Positions 20,106-29,114 of a stretch of DNA of 64,000 bases are shown in pieces; position 1 is the stretch's first letter, and each line of letters opens with the position of its first letter. The notes under the pieces were generated by a model. That model was given only the letters and a program-made list of their open reading frames with translations. It made no database searches and was not told where the DNA came from. The position numbers and the translations under genes were made by a program. The stretch is from Saprospirales bacterium GYS_P2D. GTDB lineage: Bacteria; Bacteroidota; Bacteroidia; Chitinophagales; Saprospiraceae. The stretch is from the NCBI GenBank assembly GCA_009833045.1, contig WUUP01000009.1:124001-188000 (forward strand), read 5' to 3'.

Positions 20106-21022
20106 GACTAATAATGCCAATACTCATGCTCGCCCTACTTTCCTGTCAATCCGAAAAAAAGGTCTACCTTTTTAGCTATTTCACTGACAATGGACAGGAT
20201 GGACTTCACTTTGCCTATAGCCATGATGGCTATGAGTGGATGAAGGTCAGGGATGCTTCTTTTCTCACTCCAGAGTTGGCAGAAGAAAAGCTCATGAGGG
20301 ATCCCTGTATCATCGAGCAGGACGGCACTTATCATATGGTATGGACGGTAGGCTGGACCGCTAAAGGTATCGGTCACGCCAGCTCTACGGACTTGATCCA
20401 CTGGTCAGAGCAGCAATACATCCCTGTCATGGAGCATGAAGCGAATGCTCGCAATTGCTGGGCGCCAGAGCTCATCTATGATGCTGACGAGAAGCTGTAC
20501 TATATCTATTGGGCCACTACGATCCCTGGCCAGTTCATGGAGACAGACAGTACTGCCGAGAGCGGGTACAATCATCGGATGTACTACACTACCACTCGAG
20601 ACTGGGAGACATTCAGTGAGACCAAGCTATTCTATGATGCAGGATATAACGTAATCGATGCTACTATACTACCCTACGAGAGTAGCTACCTCATGTGGGT
20701 GAAGGACGAAACAAAGTTTCCTACTCCCGAGAAAAACATTAGACTCACTCAGGGAGAGCATATCACGGGACCATATGACCCTATCTCAGCACCTATCACT
20801 GGTGACTATTGGGCAGAAGGACCCACTCCTATCAAAATAGGGCAACACTGGATCGTCTACTTTGATAAATATCGAAAGCACAACATAGGAGCTGTTCGCT
20901 CCTCAGATTTGGACAATTGGGAAGATATATCTGACCAAGTCAGCTTTCCAGATGGTGTCCGACACGGCACAGTTTTTCAAGTCCCTGAAAGCATTCTTCA
21001 TCAACTACAATCAACAAAATGA
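20102..21022 (+). CDS. GH43-like five-bladed beta-propeller glycosidase, lipoprotein
   Basis: A 306-residue putative lipoprotein (ALLSCQS, Cys about 15) with a GH43-like propeller. It would remove arabinose, galactose or xylose from pectin side chains. An early FTDNGQDGLHFAYSHDG block, RDPCIIEQDGTYHMVWT (with the Asp that tunes the acid) and NCWAPELIYD (catalytic-acid Glu) are in the usual order. I cannot tell the subfamily or the sugar from sequence alone. It overlaps the upstream GH105 and the downstream PL11 gene by four bases each, which indicates one tightly coupled unit. Confidence 0.8.
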   Translation: MRLIMPILMLALLSCQSEKKVYLFSYFTDNGQDGLHFAYSHDGYEWMKVRDASFLTPELAEEKLMRDPCIIEQDGTYHMVWTVGWTAKGIGHASSTDLIHWSEQQYIPVMEHEANARNCWAPELIYDADEKLYYIYWATTIPGQFMETDSTAESGYNHRMYYTTTRDWETFSETKLFYDAGYNVIDATILPYESSYLMWVKDETKFPTPEKNIRLTQGEHITGPYDPISAPITGDYWAEGPTPIKIGQHWIVYFDKYRKHNIGAVRSSDLDNWEDISDQVSFPDGVRHGTVFQVPESILHQLQSTK

Positions 21023-22857
21023 TCAATCGTATCACTGCATCACCGATATATGGCAGCTTGCTGTTACTATTACTTTTTGGAGATATTGGCTATAGCCAAT
21101 TTGATCCTTATCAATTAGGTAGAGGTATCCATGCCATGAGCACTGATGAGGGCATATTTTTATCTTGGAGAAGCTATCCTCAAGATGCTCACAACGAAAT
21201 CAGCTTCCAACTACTCCGCAATGAAAAAGAGCTACTGCCAAGCGGTCAACAACTAACAAATCATCTTGATCCAAATGGAAAAATCTCAGACAGCTACCAG
21301 CTTCTGACATATGCCAATGGTGACCTAATATCTACCTCATCTAAGCTACAACCATGGGCTGAAGAATATCAAAAAATAGATCTCCAGACGCCAAAGGGCT
21401 ATCATATAAATGATGGTAGTATCGGTGATCTCGATGGAGATGGACAGCTGGAGCTACTCATCAAGATGGAAAATCGCTCTCATGACAACTCTCATAAAGG
21501 ATATACCGATCCTGTATTGCTACATGCTTATGAGATGGATGGAGAGCTCATGTGGAGCATCGATCTGGGCATCAATATCCGTGCTGGAGCGCACTACACT
21601 CAGATGATGGTGGCAGATCTGGATGGTGATCATATCGCTGAGATCATTTGCAAGACTGCTCCTGGCACTAAAGATGGACTGAGCAACTATCTATCTCGAG
21701 GCCCTGCAGCTGCTGATGACGACACGGCTGACTATCGCAATGAACATGGGTATATCATCAGTGGCCCAGAGTATTTGACAGTATTTGATGGACGGACAGG
21801 ACGAGAGCTTAGCACGACTCGATATCTACCACCCCGACATCCTGACACAGAGTATCCGAGCTCCGCTCAGCTCAAAGAACTCTGGGGAGACGGTTATGGA
21901 AATCGAGTTGATCGATTTCTCGCAGGAGTGGCTTACTTTGACCAGCTACCAAGTGTTGTCATGTGCCGAGGGTATTACACTCGGACTACACTGGCAGCTT
22001 GGGACTATCGAGATGGAGAGCTGACACAGCGCTGGTTTTTTGATACTCAGGATCATGAGGATCTCAGGTCCTATAGCGGCCAAGGAGCACATAGCCTCTC
22101 TGTAGGGGACGTAGATGGAGACGGACTCGATGAGATCATGTATGGAGCTATGGCCATCGATCATGACGGTCAGCCACTCTACTCCACTCACTACGATCAT
22201 GGAGATGCGACACATCTAGCAGACATCATACCTGAGCGAGAGGGATTGGAGTTTTTCATGCCGCATGAGTCTGCAGGACGGGTCCACGATGGCATCACTA
22301 ATCCTGCTCTCTCCGTCAGAGATGCTCGGACCGGTCAGGTACTATGGACTAAGCACCAGATTGGTGATATAGGTAGAGGACTCAGCGCTGATATCACTGA
22401 TGAATATCCCGGTATGGAAGTTTGGGCATCTGCAGGACTCGGAGTGTATAGCAGCTTGGGTGAGAAAATCAGCGATCTGATCCCTTCTATCAATTTTGCT
22501 ATCTGGTGGGATGGTGATCTACAGCGAGAGCTATTGGACAAGAATCAAATCACAAAGTGGCATCCTACACATCTGGATACGCTCCTACTCGCTCCCGATG
22601 CGCAGAGCAATAATGGGACTAAATCTACTCCGGTACTGAGTGGAGACATCATGGGTGATTGGCGAGAGGAGGTGATCTGGCGCAGTCTCGATGATCAGAG
22701 TCTATATATCTATAGTACTCCTATCCCGACCGACTATAGTGTACCTTCTCTTCTCTTTGATAGAAACTATCGGCTGGCTCTCATCTGGCAAAATGTGGCT
22801 TACAATCAACCACCCCATCCGAGCTATGACATTCAGTCAAAAGCTATCAAGTATTAA
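21019..22857 (+). CDS. PL11 rhamnogalacturonan lyase (YesW/YesX family)
   Basis: Cleaves the RG-I backbone by beta-elimination, giving unsaturated ends for the GH105 enzymes. The 612 residues begin with a signal sequence ending near GYSQ, followed by the family start FDPYQLGRGIHAM and a FLSWRS block. Eight-bladed-propeller calcium loops are seen as DGSIGDLDGDGQLELLIKME, VADLDGDHIAEIICKTAPG, VGDVDGDGLDEIMYGAMAID and a late GDIMGDWREEVIWR. The length is normal for PL11. It is the last gene of the pectin operon, and no strong terminator follows. Confidence 0.93.
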   Translation: MINRITASPIYGSLLLLLLFGDIGYSQFDPYQLGRGIHAMSTDEGIFLSWRSYPQDAHNEISFQLLRNEKELLPSGQQLTNHLDPNGKISDSYQLLTYANGDLISTSSKLQPWAEEYQKIDLQTPKGYHINDGSIGDLDGDGQLELLIKMENRSHDNSHKGYTDPVLLHAYEMDGELMWSIDLGINIRAGAHYTQMMVADLDGDHIAEIICKTAPGTKDGLSNYLSRGPAAADDDTADYRNEHGYIISGPEYLTVFDGRTGRELSTTRYLPPRHPDTEYPSSAQLKELWGDGYGNRVDRFLAGVAYFDQLPSVVMCRGYYTRTTLAAWDYRDGELTQRWFFDTQDHEDLRSYSGQGAHSLSVGDVDGDGLDEIMYGAMAIDHDGQPLYSTHYDHGDATHLADIIPEREGLEFFMPHESAGRVHDGITNPALSVRDARTGQVLWTKHQIGDIGRGLSADITDEYPGMEVWASAGLGVYSSLGEKISDLIPSINFAIWWDGDLQRELLDKNQITKWHPTHLDTLLLAPDAQSNNGTKSTPVLSGDIMGDWREEVIWRSLDDQSLYIYSTPIPTDYSVPSLLFDRNYRLALIWQNVAYNQPPHPSYDIQSKAIKY

Positions 22858-22996
22858 TTGCTACTTTTCAGATTTTAATGAAGTAAAAGGACTCTTACTC
22901 CATAGGGTTGATTTGAATAATTAAGATTCAATTTTCAATAACTCGATAGCTAATTGGCCCAATTTTTCGCATTATTGAATGAATTAGCGAGAATAG
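22858..22996. other. Gap after the pectin PUL with weak dyads
   Basis: TTGAAT (22913-22918) and ATTCAA (22926-22931) could form a 6-bp stem followed by TTTT, a weak terminator candidate for the PL11 transcript. AATTGG-C-CCAATT at 22952-22964 is a near-perfect palindrome followed by TTTC; it may be a protein-binding site or chance in AT-rich DNA. Nothing else is recognised. Confidence 0.3.
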
Positions 22997-23178
<182 letters not shown>

Positions 23179-23179
<1 letters not shown>

Positions 23180-23960
23180 TGATCAGCAGCATAGATCAGC
23201 TGGGGCAAACACATAGATTTGAAGAACGACCAAGACGCATTATATCGCTCGTACCTTCAATCACAGAGTTGCTTTGTGATTTAGGCCTACGGGATCAGAT
23301 AGTCGGATGTACTAAGTTTTGTATCCATCCTATTTATATCCGCAGCTCCGCCACCGTAGTAGGCGGCACCAAGTCCCTTCATATCGATCGTGTCTTTCGG
23401 CTACAGCCAGACCTCATCATCGCCAATAAAGAAGAAAACACTATCGAGATAGTCGATGAACTACGCAATCTCTGTCCTGTATGGGTCTCCGATATACCGA
23501 CTGTAGCTGCCTCCTATGAGATGATCGACAGACTAAGTCTTATCACAGATACCCGGCTCAGAAGATCATACAAGACCTGAAAATGTAACTTTCAGCTTAT
23601 AGCTCCGATCTTCCAGAAACGGTAATCTACCTCATCTGGAAAAAACCATATATGACCATAGGCCACTATACATACATCTCTGATATGCTCCGTATCGCTG
23701 GCTATGACAATAGCTGTAGTCACTTAACTCGGTACCCTGAGATCTCTGTAGAAGATATCAAAAGACTGCGGCCCGATCACATCTTTTTGTCCTCGGAGCC
23801 CTATCCATTCAAAGCAGAGGATATCGCCGAAATCAAAAAAGAAACAGGAATAGAATCAGTCCATCTCGTAGATGGAGAATACTTCTCATGGTATGGGACC
23901 CGAGCACTAAAGAAATCTGATTACCTAAAAGATCTCCAGCAGCATCTAAAAGATAAATAG
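23179..23960 (+). pseudogene. BtuF-like helical-backbone metal-receptor gene, disrupted
   Basis: The intact gene would encode a periplasmic-binding-fold protein of the helical backbone metal receptor family (BtuF/FepB-like). The first frame (23179-23580) gives RRIISLVPSITELLCDLG and LQPDLIIANKEEN, then runs into unrelated residues after ITDTR. The true continuation is in another frame: AQKIIQDLKM (about 23556-23585), a TAA stop at 23586, then LSAYSSDLPETVIYLIWKKP leading into the second open frame, which carries ISVEDIKRLRPDHIFLSSEP. So there is a frameshift at about 23553-23558 and, separately, a nonsense codon, possibly CAA to TAA. No signal peptide is seen, which is common for the short members of this family. 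Two lesions make a single sequencing error an unlikely cause. Confidence 0.85.
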
Positions 23961-24018
23961 CATAACTGACCATGCAAGTGTACATCGACCTAAAATAGAT
24001 CGGACCTTTCACAGCAGA

Positions 24019-24043
24019 TTGCTTTGTAGAATAGCTATATTTC
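24019..24043 (+). promoter_or_regulatory. Possible promoter of the thioredoxin-fold lipoprotein gene
   Basis: TATATTTC at 24036-24043 matches seven of eight bases of the Bacteroidota -7 box TAnnTTTG. TTG at 24019-24021 and TTTG at 24023-24026 are candidates for the -33 element. The start codon is at 24063. The match is weak and this AT-rich stretch could give it by chance. Confidence 0.3.
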
Positions 24044-24062
24044 TAAAAAAAACTAACTGACT

Positions 24063-25259
24063 ATGAAGCGGCTGCCTCTCTACTCTCTCCTACTCGTAGC
24101 TATCTGGGCCACGATATCCTGCAGACCGGAAAGCTCTACAACAGCTAAGAAATCAGAAGAAGAGTCTCCGGCGTTCACTCCAGATCCTCGGTACGTCCCA
24201 GAGCAAGAGGTCCAGACATTATCACTTGGCAGTACAGCTCCTGACTTCAGACTACCCGGGATAGATGGAGCCTATCATAGTCTCAGTGACTATGATGATG
24301 CCGATATACTGATGATCATATTCACCTGCAATCACTGCCCCACTGCGCAAGCCTATGAGCAGCGCATGATCGACATCACCGCCGACTATGCGGATCGGGG
24401 TGTACAGACAGTTGCCATCTCACCTAATAGTCCTCTCGGCGTCATGTACGAAGAACTCGGATACTCTGACCTCAATGATGACTACGAGGCGATGATCACC
24501 AGAGCGGATGATATGAAGTATAACTTTCCATATCTCTATGATGGTGACGATCATGCGGCATCTCTACTATATGGACCTGCGGCGACTCCACATGTATTCA
24601 TTTTTGATAGAGAGCGAACACTCCAGTATGTAGGCCGACTGGATAGTAAGGAGCATCCAGATGAGGGCGCTCGAGGCGAAGATGTGCGAAATGCTCTCGA
24701 TGCACTATTAGCTGGAGAGAAGCCATCTCTCGCAGAGACTAAGACTTTTGGCTGCTCTACTAAGTGGGCATGGAAATATAAGCTCAAAGAAAAAGTGGAT
24801 AAAGAATGGACAGAAAAACAAGTCACCCTCAAAGATATCGATGAAGCAGGTATTGTTGAGCTATTAGCTAATGACTCGGATAAACTCCGACTGATCAATG
24901 TCTGGGCAACATGGTGTGGGCCATGCGTACAGGAGTATGAGGAGTTCGTCCATATGCATCGCATGTTTGGTGGACGAGATTTTGAGTTTGTATCTATCTC
25001 ATCCGACAAAACTAAACGTCGAGATAAAGCGCTCGAAATACTGGAGCAAAAGCACTCCGCATTGGACAATTACATATTCACTAATGAGGATAAATATGCA
25101 CTCATAGAAGCCATCGATCCAGATTGGAATGGAGCACTACCATACACCATGCTCATCGAGCCTGGCGGAGATATAGCTTGGCGCTATCAGGGAGATGTCG
25201 ACTTCCATCAGCTGCGCAAAACCATAGTCGAGCATCCGATGATAGGTAGATACTTTTAG
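24063..25259 (+). CDS. Lipoprotein with two thioredoxin-fold domains (peroxiredoxin-like plus TlpA-like)
   Basis: A 398-residue periplasmic or membrane-anchored redox protein (lipobox ATISC, Cys about 20). Residues 50-215 form an AhpC/TSA-type redoxin domain with a CNHC pair (89-92), GSTAPDFRLPGIDG at its start and GPAATPHVFIFDRE, the cis-Pro region. Residues about 240-398 are a TlpA/ResA-like domain with WCGPC (Trp284, Cys285, Cys288) and a GALPYTML cis-Pro loop. The linker carries FGCSTKWAWK, often seen in this type of redoxin. Two redox-active sites in one chain suggest internal electron relay, possibly for thiol-disulfide repair or peroxide removal. Its substrate is unknown. It is monocistronic as far as can be seen. 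Confidence 0.88.
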   Translation: MKRLPLYSLLLVAIWATISCRPESSTTAKKSEEESPAFTPDPRYVPEQEVQTLSLGSTAPDFRLPGIDGAYHSLSDYDDADILMIIFTCNHCPTAQAYEQRMIDITADYADRGVQTVAISPNSPLGVMYEELGYSDLNDDYEAMITRADDMKYNFPYLYDGDDHAASLLYGPAATPHVFIFDRERTLQYVGRLDSKEHPDEGARGEDVRNALDALLAGEKPSLAETKTFGCSTKWAWKYKLKEKVDKEWTEKQVTLKDIDEAGIVELLANDSDKLRLINVWATWCGPCVQEYEEFVHMHRMFGGRDFEFVSISSDKTKRRDKALEILEQKHSALDNYIFTNEDKYALIEAIDPDWNGALPYTMLIEPGGDIAWRYQGDVDFHQLRKTIVEHPMIGRYF

Positions 25260-25345
25260 AGCTGTCAATGAACGTGATAGTGATGTGATATCATAGATGT
25301 ACAGACAAAATCATATATTGAGTAGCACATAAAAGCAACTCGAAT

Positions 25346-27094
25346 ATGAACTTCCGTTTCTCGGTTATCCTACTATCTCTATGCGCTATCAGTGCATGTA
25401 CTGTGTCCTATCTCGTAGGCGAAGATGATGTCAACTCTGATCATCCGATCACTATTAGCTATGCTGCTGAGCACTATAGTGAGCCTGTAGATGGTAGATT
25501 GATAATACTCATCAGCGATCATATCGACACGGAGCCCAGATATCAGCTGCGAGATGATAGTAAGACCTGTCAGGGATTTGGCATGGATGTCAATGAATGG
25601 AAGCCTGACACCCCGATGCCTTTTGCGCTCAATGCCTTTGGCTATCCGATCAGAGACATGGCTGATCTACCTGCAGGTGACTACTATGTCCAGGCAGTTT
25701 TTCATAAGTATGAGACTTTTAATAGAGCAGATGGTCATGTCGTGAAGCTCCCTATGGATCAGGGAGAAGGGCAACAATGGAACCGCTCTCCAGGCAATCT
25801 ATACTCTACTCCTCAAAAGATCAGCATCACAGAAGGCGAGCAAGCATCATTCGCTATCAAGCTCGATCAAAAAATACCACCGATCAAAGAACCAGAAGAT
25901 ACCGAATACGTCAAGCATATCAAGATCAAGAGTGAGCTCCTCAGTGAGTTTTGGGGCAGGGATATGTATCTCGGGGCTCATGTACTACTGCCTGAGGGCT
26001 GGGAGACACACCCAGATGTCAAGTATCCCTTAGCGATCATGCATGGCCACTTCCCGAGTGACTTCAGTGGATGGAGGACCACTCCTCCTGATCCAGATCT
26101 CGAGCCAGACTACAGTGAGCGATTTGACGTACATGGATACAATAAGATCGTGCAGCAGGAAGCCTATGACTTTTACAAGATGTGGACAGGACCGGATTTC
26201 CCAAGAGTAATCACCATACTAATACAGCATCCGACACCCTACTACGATGATAGCTATGCTGTGAATAGTGAAGCTCAAGGTCCCTATGGTGATGCTATCA
26301 CCTATGAACTGATCCCATATATCGAGGAGCAGTATAGAGGTATTGGTGAAGGATGGGCGAGATTCACCTATGGCGGCAGTACTGGTGGCTGGGAGGCTTT
26401 GGCCGTACAGGTCAAGTACCCGACTGAATATGGTATGTGCTTCGCTGCATGTCCTGACCCGATAGACTTCAGAGCCTACTGCCTGGTGAATATCTATGAA
26501 GATGATAATGCCTACTATGAAGAAGGCACTTTCAAAAAAGAACTGGTAGCAGGACATCGGGACTATCTCGGCAATGTCGATGCCTCACTCCGAGACATGA
26601 ACTATCGAGAGCTCGTACTCGGCACTCGAGGGCGCTCCGGCCAGCAGTGGGATATCTGGGAAGCGACCTACTCCCCTATCGATGAGGACGGATACCCTCG
26701 TCGCATCTGGGACCGCATCACTGGTGAGATCAATCCAGAGGTAGCCGCCTACTGGAAAGAAAACTACGATCTCGCCTATATCCTAAAACGAGACTGGGCA
26801 AAACATGGTAAAGACTGGGAACATAAAATTCATCTCTACTGTGGTGATATGGATAATTACTATCTGAATAATGCCGTATACCTCGCTGAAGAGATGCTCG
26901 AAGAAACTACCGCCCCCTACTACAAGGGCGAAGTCGACTACGGCGATCGTGCTGAGCACTGCTGGAATGGAGATCATGATAATGGAAATCATATCAGCCG
27001 TCTGAGATATCACCAGATGTTCATACCAAAATATGTGGAGCGAGTGAAAAATGTAGCACCAGAAGGGGCAGACCTGACGAGCTGGAGGTATTAG
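25346..27094 (+). CDS. Alpha/beta-hydrolase esterase-like lipoprotein
   Basis: A 582-residue putative lipoprotein (AISAC, Cys about 18). The N-terminal 180 residues are a beta-rich module. From about 185 comes an esterase-like alpha/beta-hydrolase domain: KYPLAIMHGHFP (oxyanion-strand region), YGGSTGGWEA with the likely nucleophile Ser345, and a late HCWNGDHDNGNH with candidate catalytic His. It resembles the putative-esterase/CE1-like group, so it could be a carbohydrate or feruloyl esterase, but a peptidase-like role cannot be ruled out. It sits alone between the two PULs, converging with the sulfatase operon on the other strand, and may serve either one. Confidence 0.75.
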   Translation: MNFRFSVILLSLCAISACTVSYLVGEDDVNSDHPITISYAAEHYSEPVDGRLIILISDHIDTEPRYQLRDDSKTCQGFGMDVNEWKPDTPMPFALNAFGYPIRDMADLPAGDYYVQAVFHKYETFNRADGHVVKLPMDQGEGQQWNRSPGNLYSTPQKISITEGEQASFAIKLDQKIPPIKEPEDTEYVKHIKIKSELLSEFWGRDMYLGAHVLLPEGWETHPDVKYPLAIMHGHFPSDFSGWRTTPPDPDLEPDYSERFDVHGYNKIVQQEAYDFYKMWTGPDFPRVITILIQHPTPYYDDSYAVNSEAQGPYGDAITYELIPYIEEQYRGIGEGWARFTYGGSTGGWEALAVQVKYPTEYGMCFAACPDPIDFRAYCLVNIYEDDNAYYEEGTFKKELVAGHRDYLGNVDASLRDMNYRELVLGTRGRSGQQWDIWEATYSPIDEDGYPRRIWDRITGEINPEVAAYWKENYDLAYILKRDWAKHGKDWEHKIHLYCGDMDNYYLNNAVYLAEEMLEETTAPYYKGEVDYGDRAEHCWNGDHDNGNHISRLRYHQMFIPKYVERVKNVAPEGADLTSWRY

Positions 27095-27236
27095 CATATT
27101 GATAATAGGCATTATTCCTGAATAATCAACATCCTCTGGATCGCTAAGTAATCAACTACGTATAAATGGGGATATCAAATGACCGTATCAATAAAAGCAC
27201 AGATTCTTAAATTCTAATATTCATGAAATAATCCTC

Positions 27237-29114
27237 TTAAGGCACCACCACATACCCTACACCTGGCTTCAGCGATTGGGTGTGCTGCTCACCATTAGTC
27301 CAGCGGATGGTCATGGTGTGAGATCGATCGCAGTATCCTACGCCAAAGCTCAAGAAGCGATCGGCACTCTGAGAGTACGTCACTGAGCTGCTCCCTACTC
27401 TACGTGTCTGCTTGATACCGCAGCCCTCCACAGTCACGAGTGCATGCAGAGCGGTAGCGCCATGATCTGGGCTGGGACCTATCTGTACGGAGAGATATTG
27501 AGCGGGATCATTCATTTGGTTTTGATAGAGATGCCACTGCCCTCGCTCATGGCCAGTGATGATATCGATATCACCATCGTGATCATAGTCTGTAGCCGCT
27601 ATGGCCATACCGAGTGCTCCGAGTTCTGCAGAGTGGATGCCATGATCCTGTAGCAGCTCGTAGCGCTGTCCTCCGATATTGCGATAGACCATAGCTGTGA
27701 GCGGGTCGATCAGATCACCTCGAGGGATGATGATGAGATCCTGCCATCCATCTCCGTCGAGATCAGCAGAAGTAGCCACATTAGTATGTACAGGAGCATC
27801 GAGTCCCAGCTGAGCCGTGACATCGTGGTAGCGCCCACCATCATTGCGCAGGAGCACATCTATAAGGCCGGGCTGATGCTCACTCTCTGTCCAGCTCTGG
27901 ACATCGTGTGTCACTCCAGTGAGCGAGGAGCGAGTACGTCCTGCTATACGCCATTCTTGATTGCCTATATAGCCGATATGGATGCCCATATCCTTCATCC
28001 TATCTGGAAATCCCAGCGCATTACTATTGACGAGTCGTAGATCTTTACCGGAGTGGAGCTCGCCCTCATGCTCGTAATCATAGCCAGTCTCCCCGATATA
28101 TAGTTCATTGATATGTGGCCACTGGGTGTGATAGTTAGTGATCTGGAGGATATCTCCGGTCAGGATATGACTGAAGTCAAAAGCTCCTCTACTCGTGTGG
28201 AAACCCATCAGCCTCCTATCCGCATCATAAAAGGTCTCTCCGATCTCAAAGTGCCTACCTCGGGTCATGTATAGGTCAAAGTCCCCATCATTGTCATAGT
28301 CTACTTCGTGTATCGTAGTGACATCTGATATTTTATCGGGTAGTACCGAGTCTGTCATATCTTTATAGCTCAGATCTCCATTACCTCGATAGCACTTGAC
28401 ATGACCATGACCATACACGAGCAGATCGATGATACCGTCACCGTCATAGTCAGTAGGGAGTGTCTTCTGCCCATCGCCACGTATAGCCGGGAGTGTATCT
28501 TGGAGGATGAGCGTAGAGCCGGTATTGCGATAGATGTAGTTTTCACTTTTCCCTTTCTTTTCCCTTGACGGGAATGCAAAATTGATCAAATCCGCATCTC
28601 CATCATTGTCCCCATCATAGTAGATGACCGTCCGTCCTCGCATAGTCGCCAGCGGCTCTTCAAAATCTGGCAATGCCTCAATAGTCCTATCAGTATCCAC
28701 CTCATAGAGTTTAGTATTTCGAGCATTGCCTCCTGAGCCACCACCTCGTGACAGGAGCAGATCCAGTCTACCATCATCATCGATATCTGCGACTGCTACC
28801 CCATGTACGTCACCCATGAGTAGGTCGTAGGGCTTTGCATATCGCCCCTTATTATTCCAGCAGATCTGGACGCCGAGTCCATGATCATTGAGTATGAGAT
28901 CTTGATAGCCATCCTGATCGAGATCTACGACTACGGGACTATCCCATTTGCGTAGATTCTTTCGAGGCATAGATAGGTGGGCTCGCTTTTCGATCAGTTT
29001 GATCGCTGCTGAGCTCATAGCAGACACATCTGATGTCACTGGCTGCTGAGCAATACAGGATGACACTATCATCAGGCTGAGCAATATTGGTAAATACAGT
29101 ATTATTCTATTCAT
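27237..29114 (-). CDS. FG-GAP/VCBS beta-propeller lipoprotein with ASPIC/UnbV C-terminus
   Basis: A 625-residue CRTAC1-like protein, probably on the cell surface (lipobox VSSCIA, Cys about 20). At least seven Asp-rich calcium loops of the FG-GAP/VCBS type are present, for example DLDQDGYQDL, DIDDDGRLDL, DGDNDGDADL, DYDGDGIIDL, DYDNDGDFDL, DLDGDGWQDL and DYDHDGDIDI, consistent with a seven-bladed propeller. The last 80 residues match the ASPIC/UnbV module (RRVGSSSVTYSQSADRFLSFG and TIRWTNGEQHTQ). The family binds ligands and has no established catalysis, so a glycan-binding role is likely. Its start overlaps the sulfatase stop by ATGA, tying it to galactan breakdown. Confidence 0.88.
   Translation of the reverse strand: MNRIILYLPILLSLMIVSSCIAQQPVTSDVSAMSSAAIKLIEKRAHLSMPRKNLRKWDSPVVVDLDQDGYQDLILNDHGLGVQICWNNKGRYAKPYDLLMGDVHGVAVADIDDDGRLDLLLSRGGGSGGNARNTKLYEVDTDRTIEALPDFEEPLATMRGRTVIYYDGDNDGDADLINFAFPSREKKGKSENYIYRNTGSTLILQDTLPAIRGDGQKTLPTDYDGDGIIDLLVYGHGHVKCYRGNGDLSYKDMTDSVLPDKISDVTTIHEVDYDNDGDFDLYMTRGRHFEIGETFYDADRRLMGFHTSRGAFDFSHILTGDILQITNYHTQWPHINELYIGETGYDYEHEGELHSGKDLRLVNSNALGFPDRMKDMGIHIGYIGNQEWRIAGRTRSSLTGVTHDVQSWTESEHQPGLIDVLLRNDGGRYHDVTAQLGLDAPVHTNVATSADLDGDGWQDLIIIPRGDLIDPLTAMVYRNIGGQRYELLQDHGIHSAELGALGMAIAATDYDHDGDIDIITGHERGQWHLYQNQMNDPAQYLSVQIGPSPDHGATALHALVTVEGCGIKQTRRVGSSSVTYSQSADRFLSFGVGYCDRSHTMTIRWTNGEQHTQSLKPGVGYVVVP

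Noticed and set aside
23652-23960. A separate small gene starting at ATG 23652
   Set aside because: Its sequence continues the BtuF-like protein, and homologous residues extend upstream past this ATG into 23589-23651, so it is the 3' part of a broken gene.
24551-25069. A 172-residue open frame on the minus strand
   Set aside because: It is antisense to the thioredoxin-fold gene, is rich in Ser and Arg, and shows no family features.
27111-27126. ATTATTC-CT-GAATAAT as a terminator between convergent genes
   Set aside because: The loop is too small for the full stem, the pairs are all weak, and no T tract follows.
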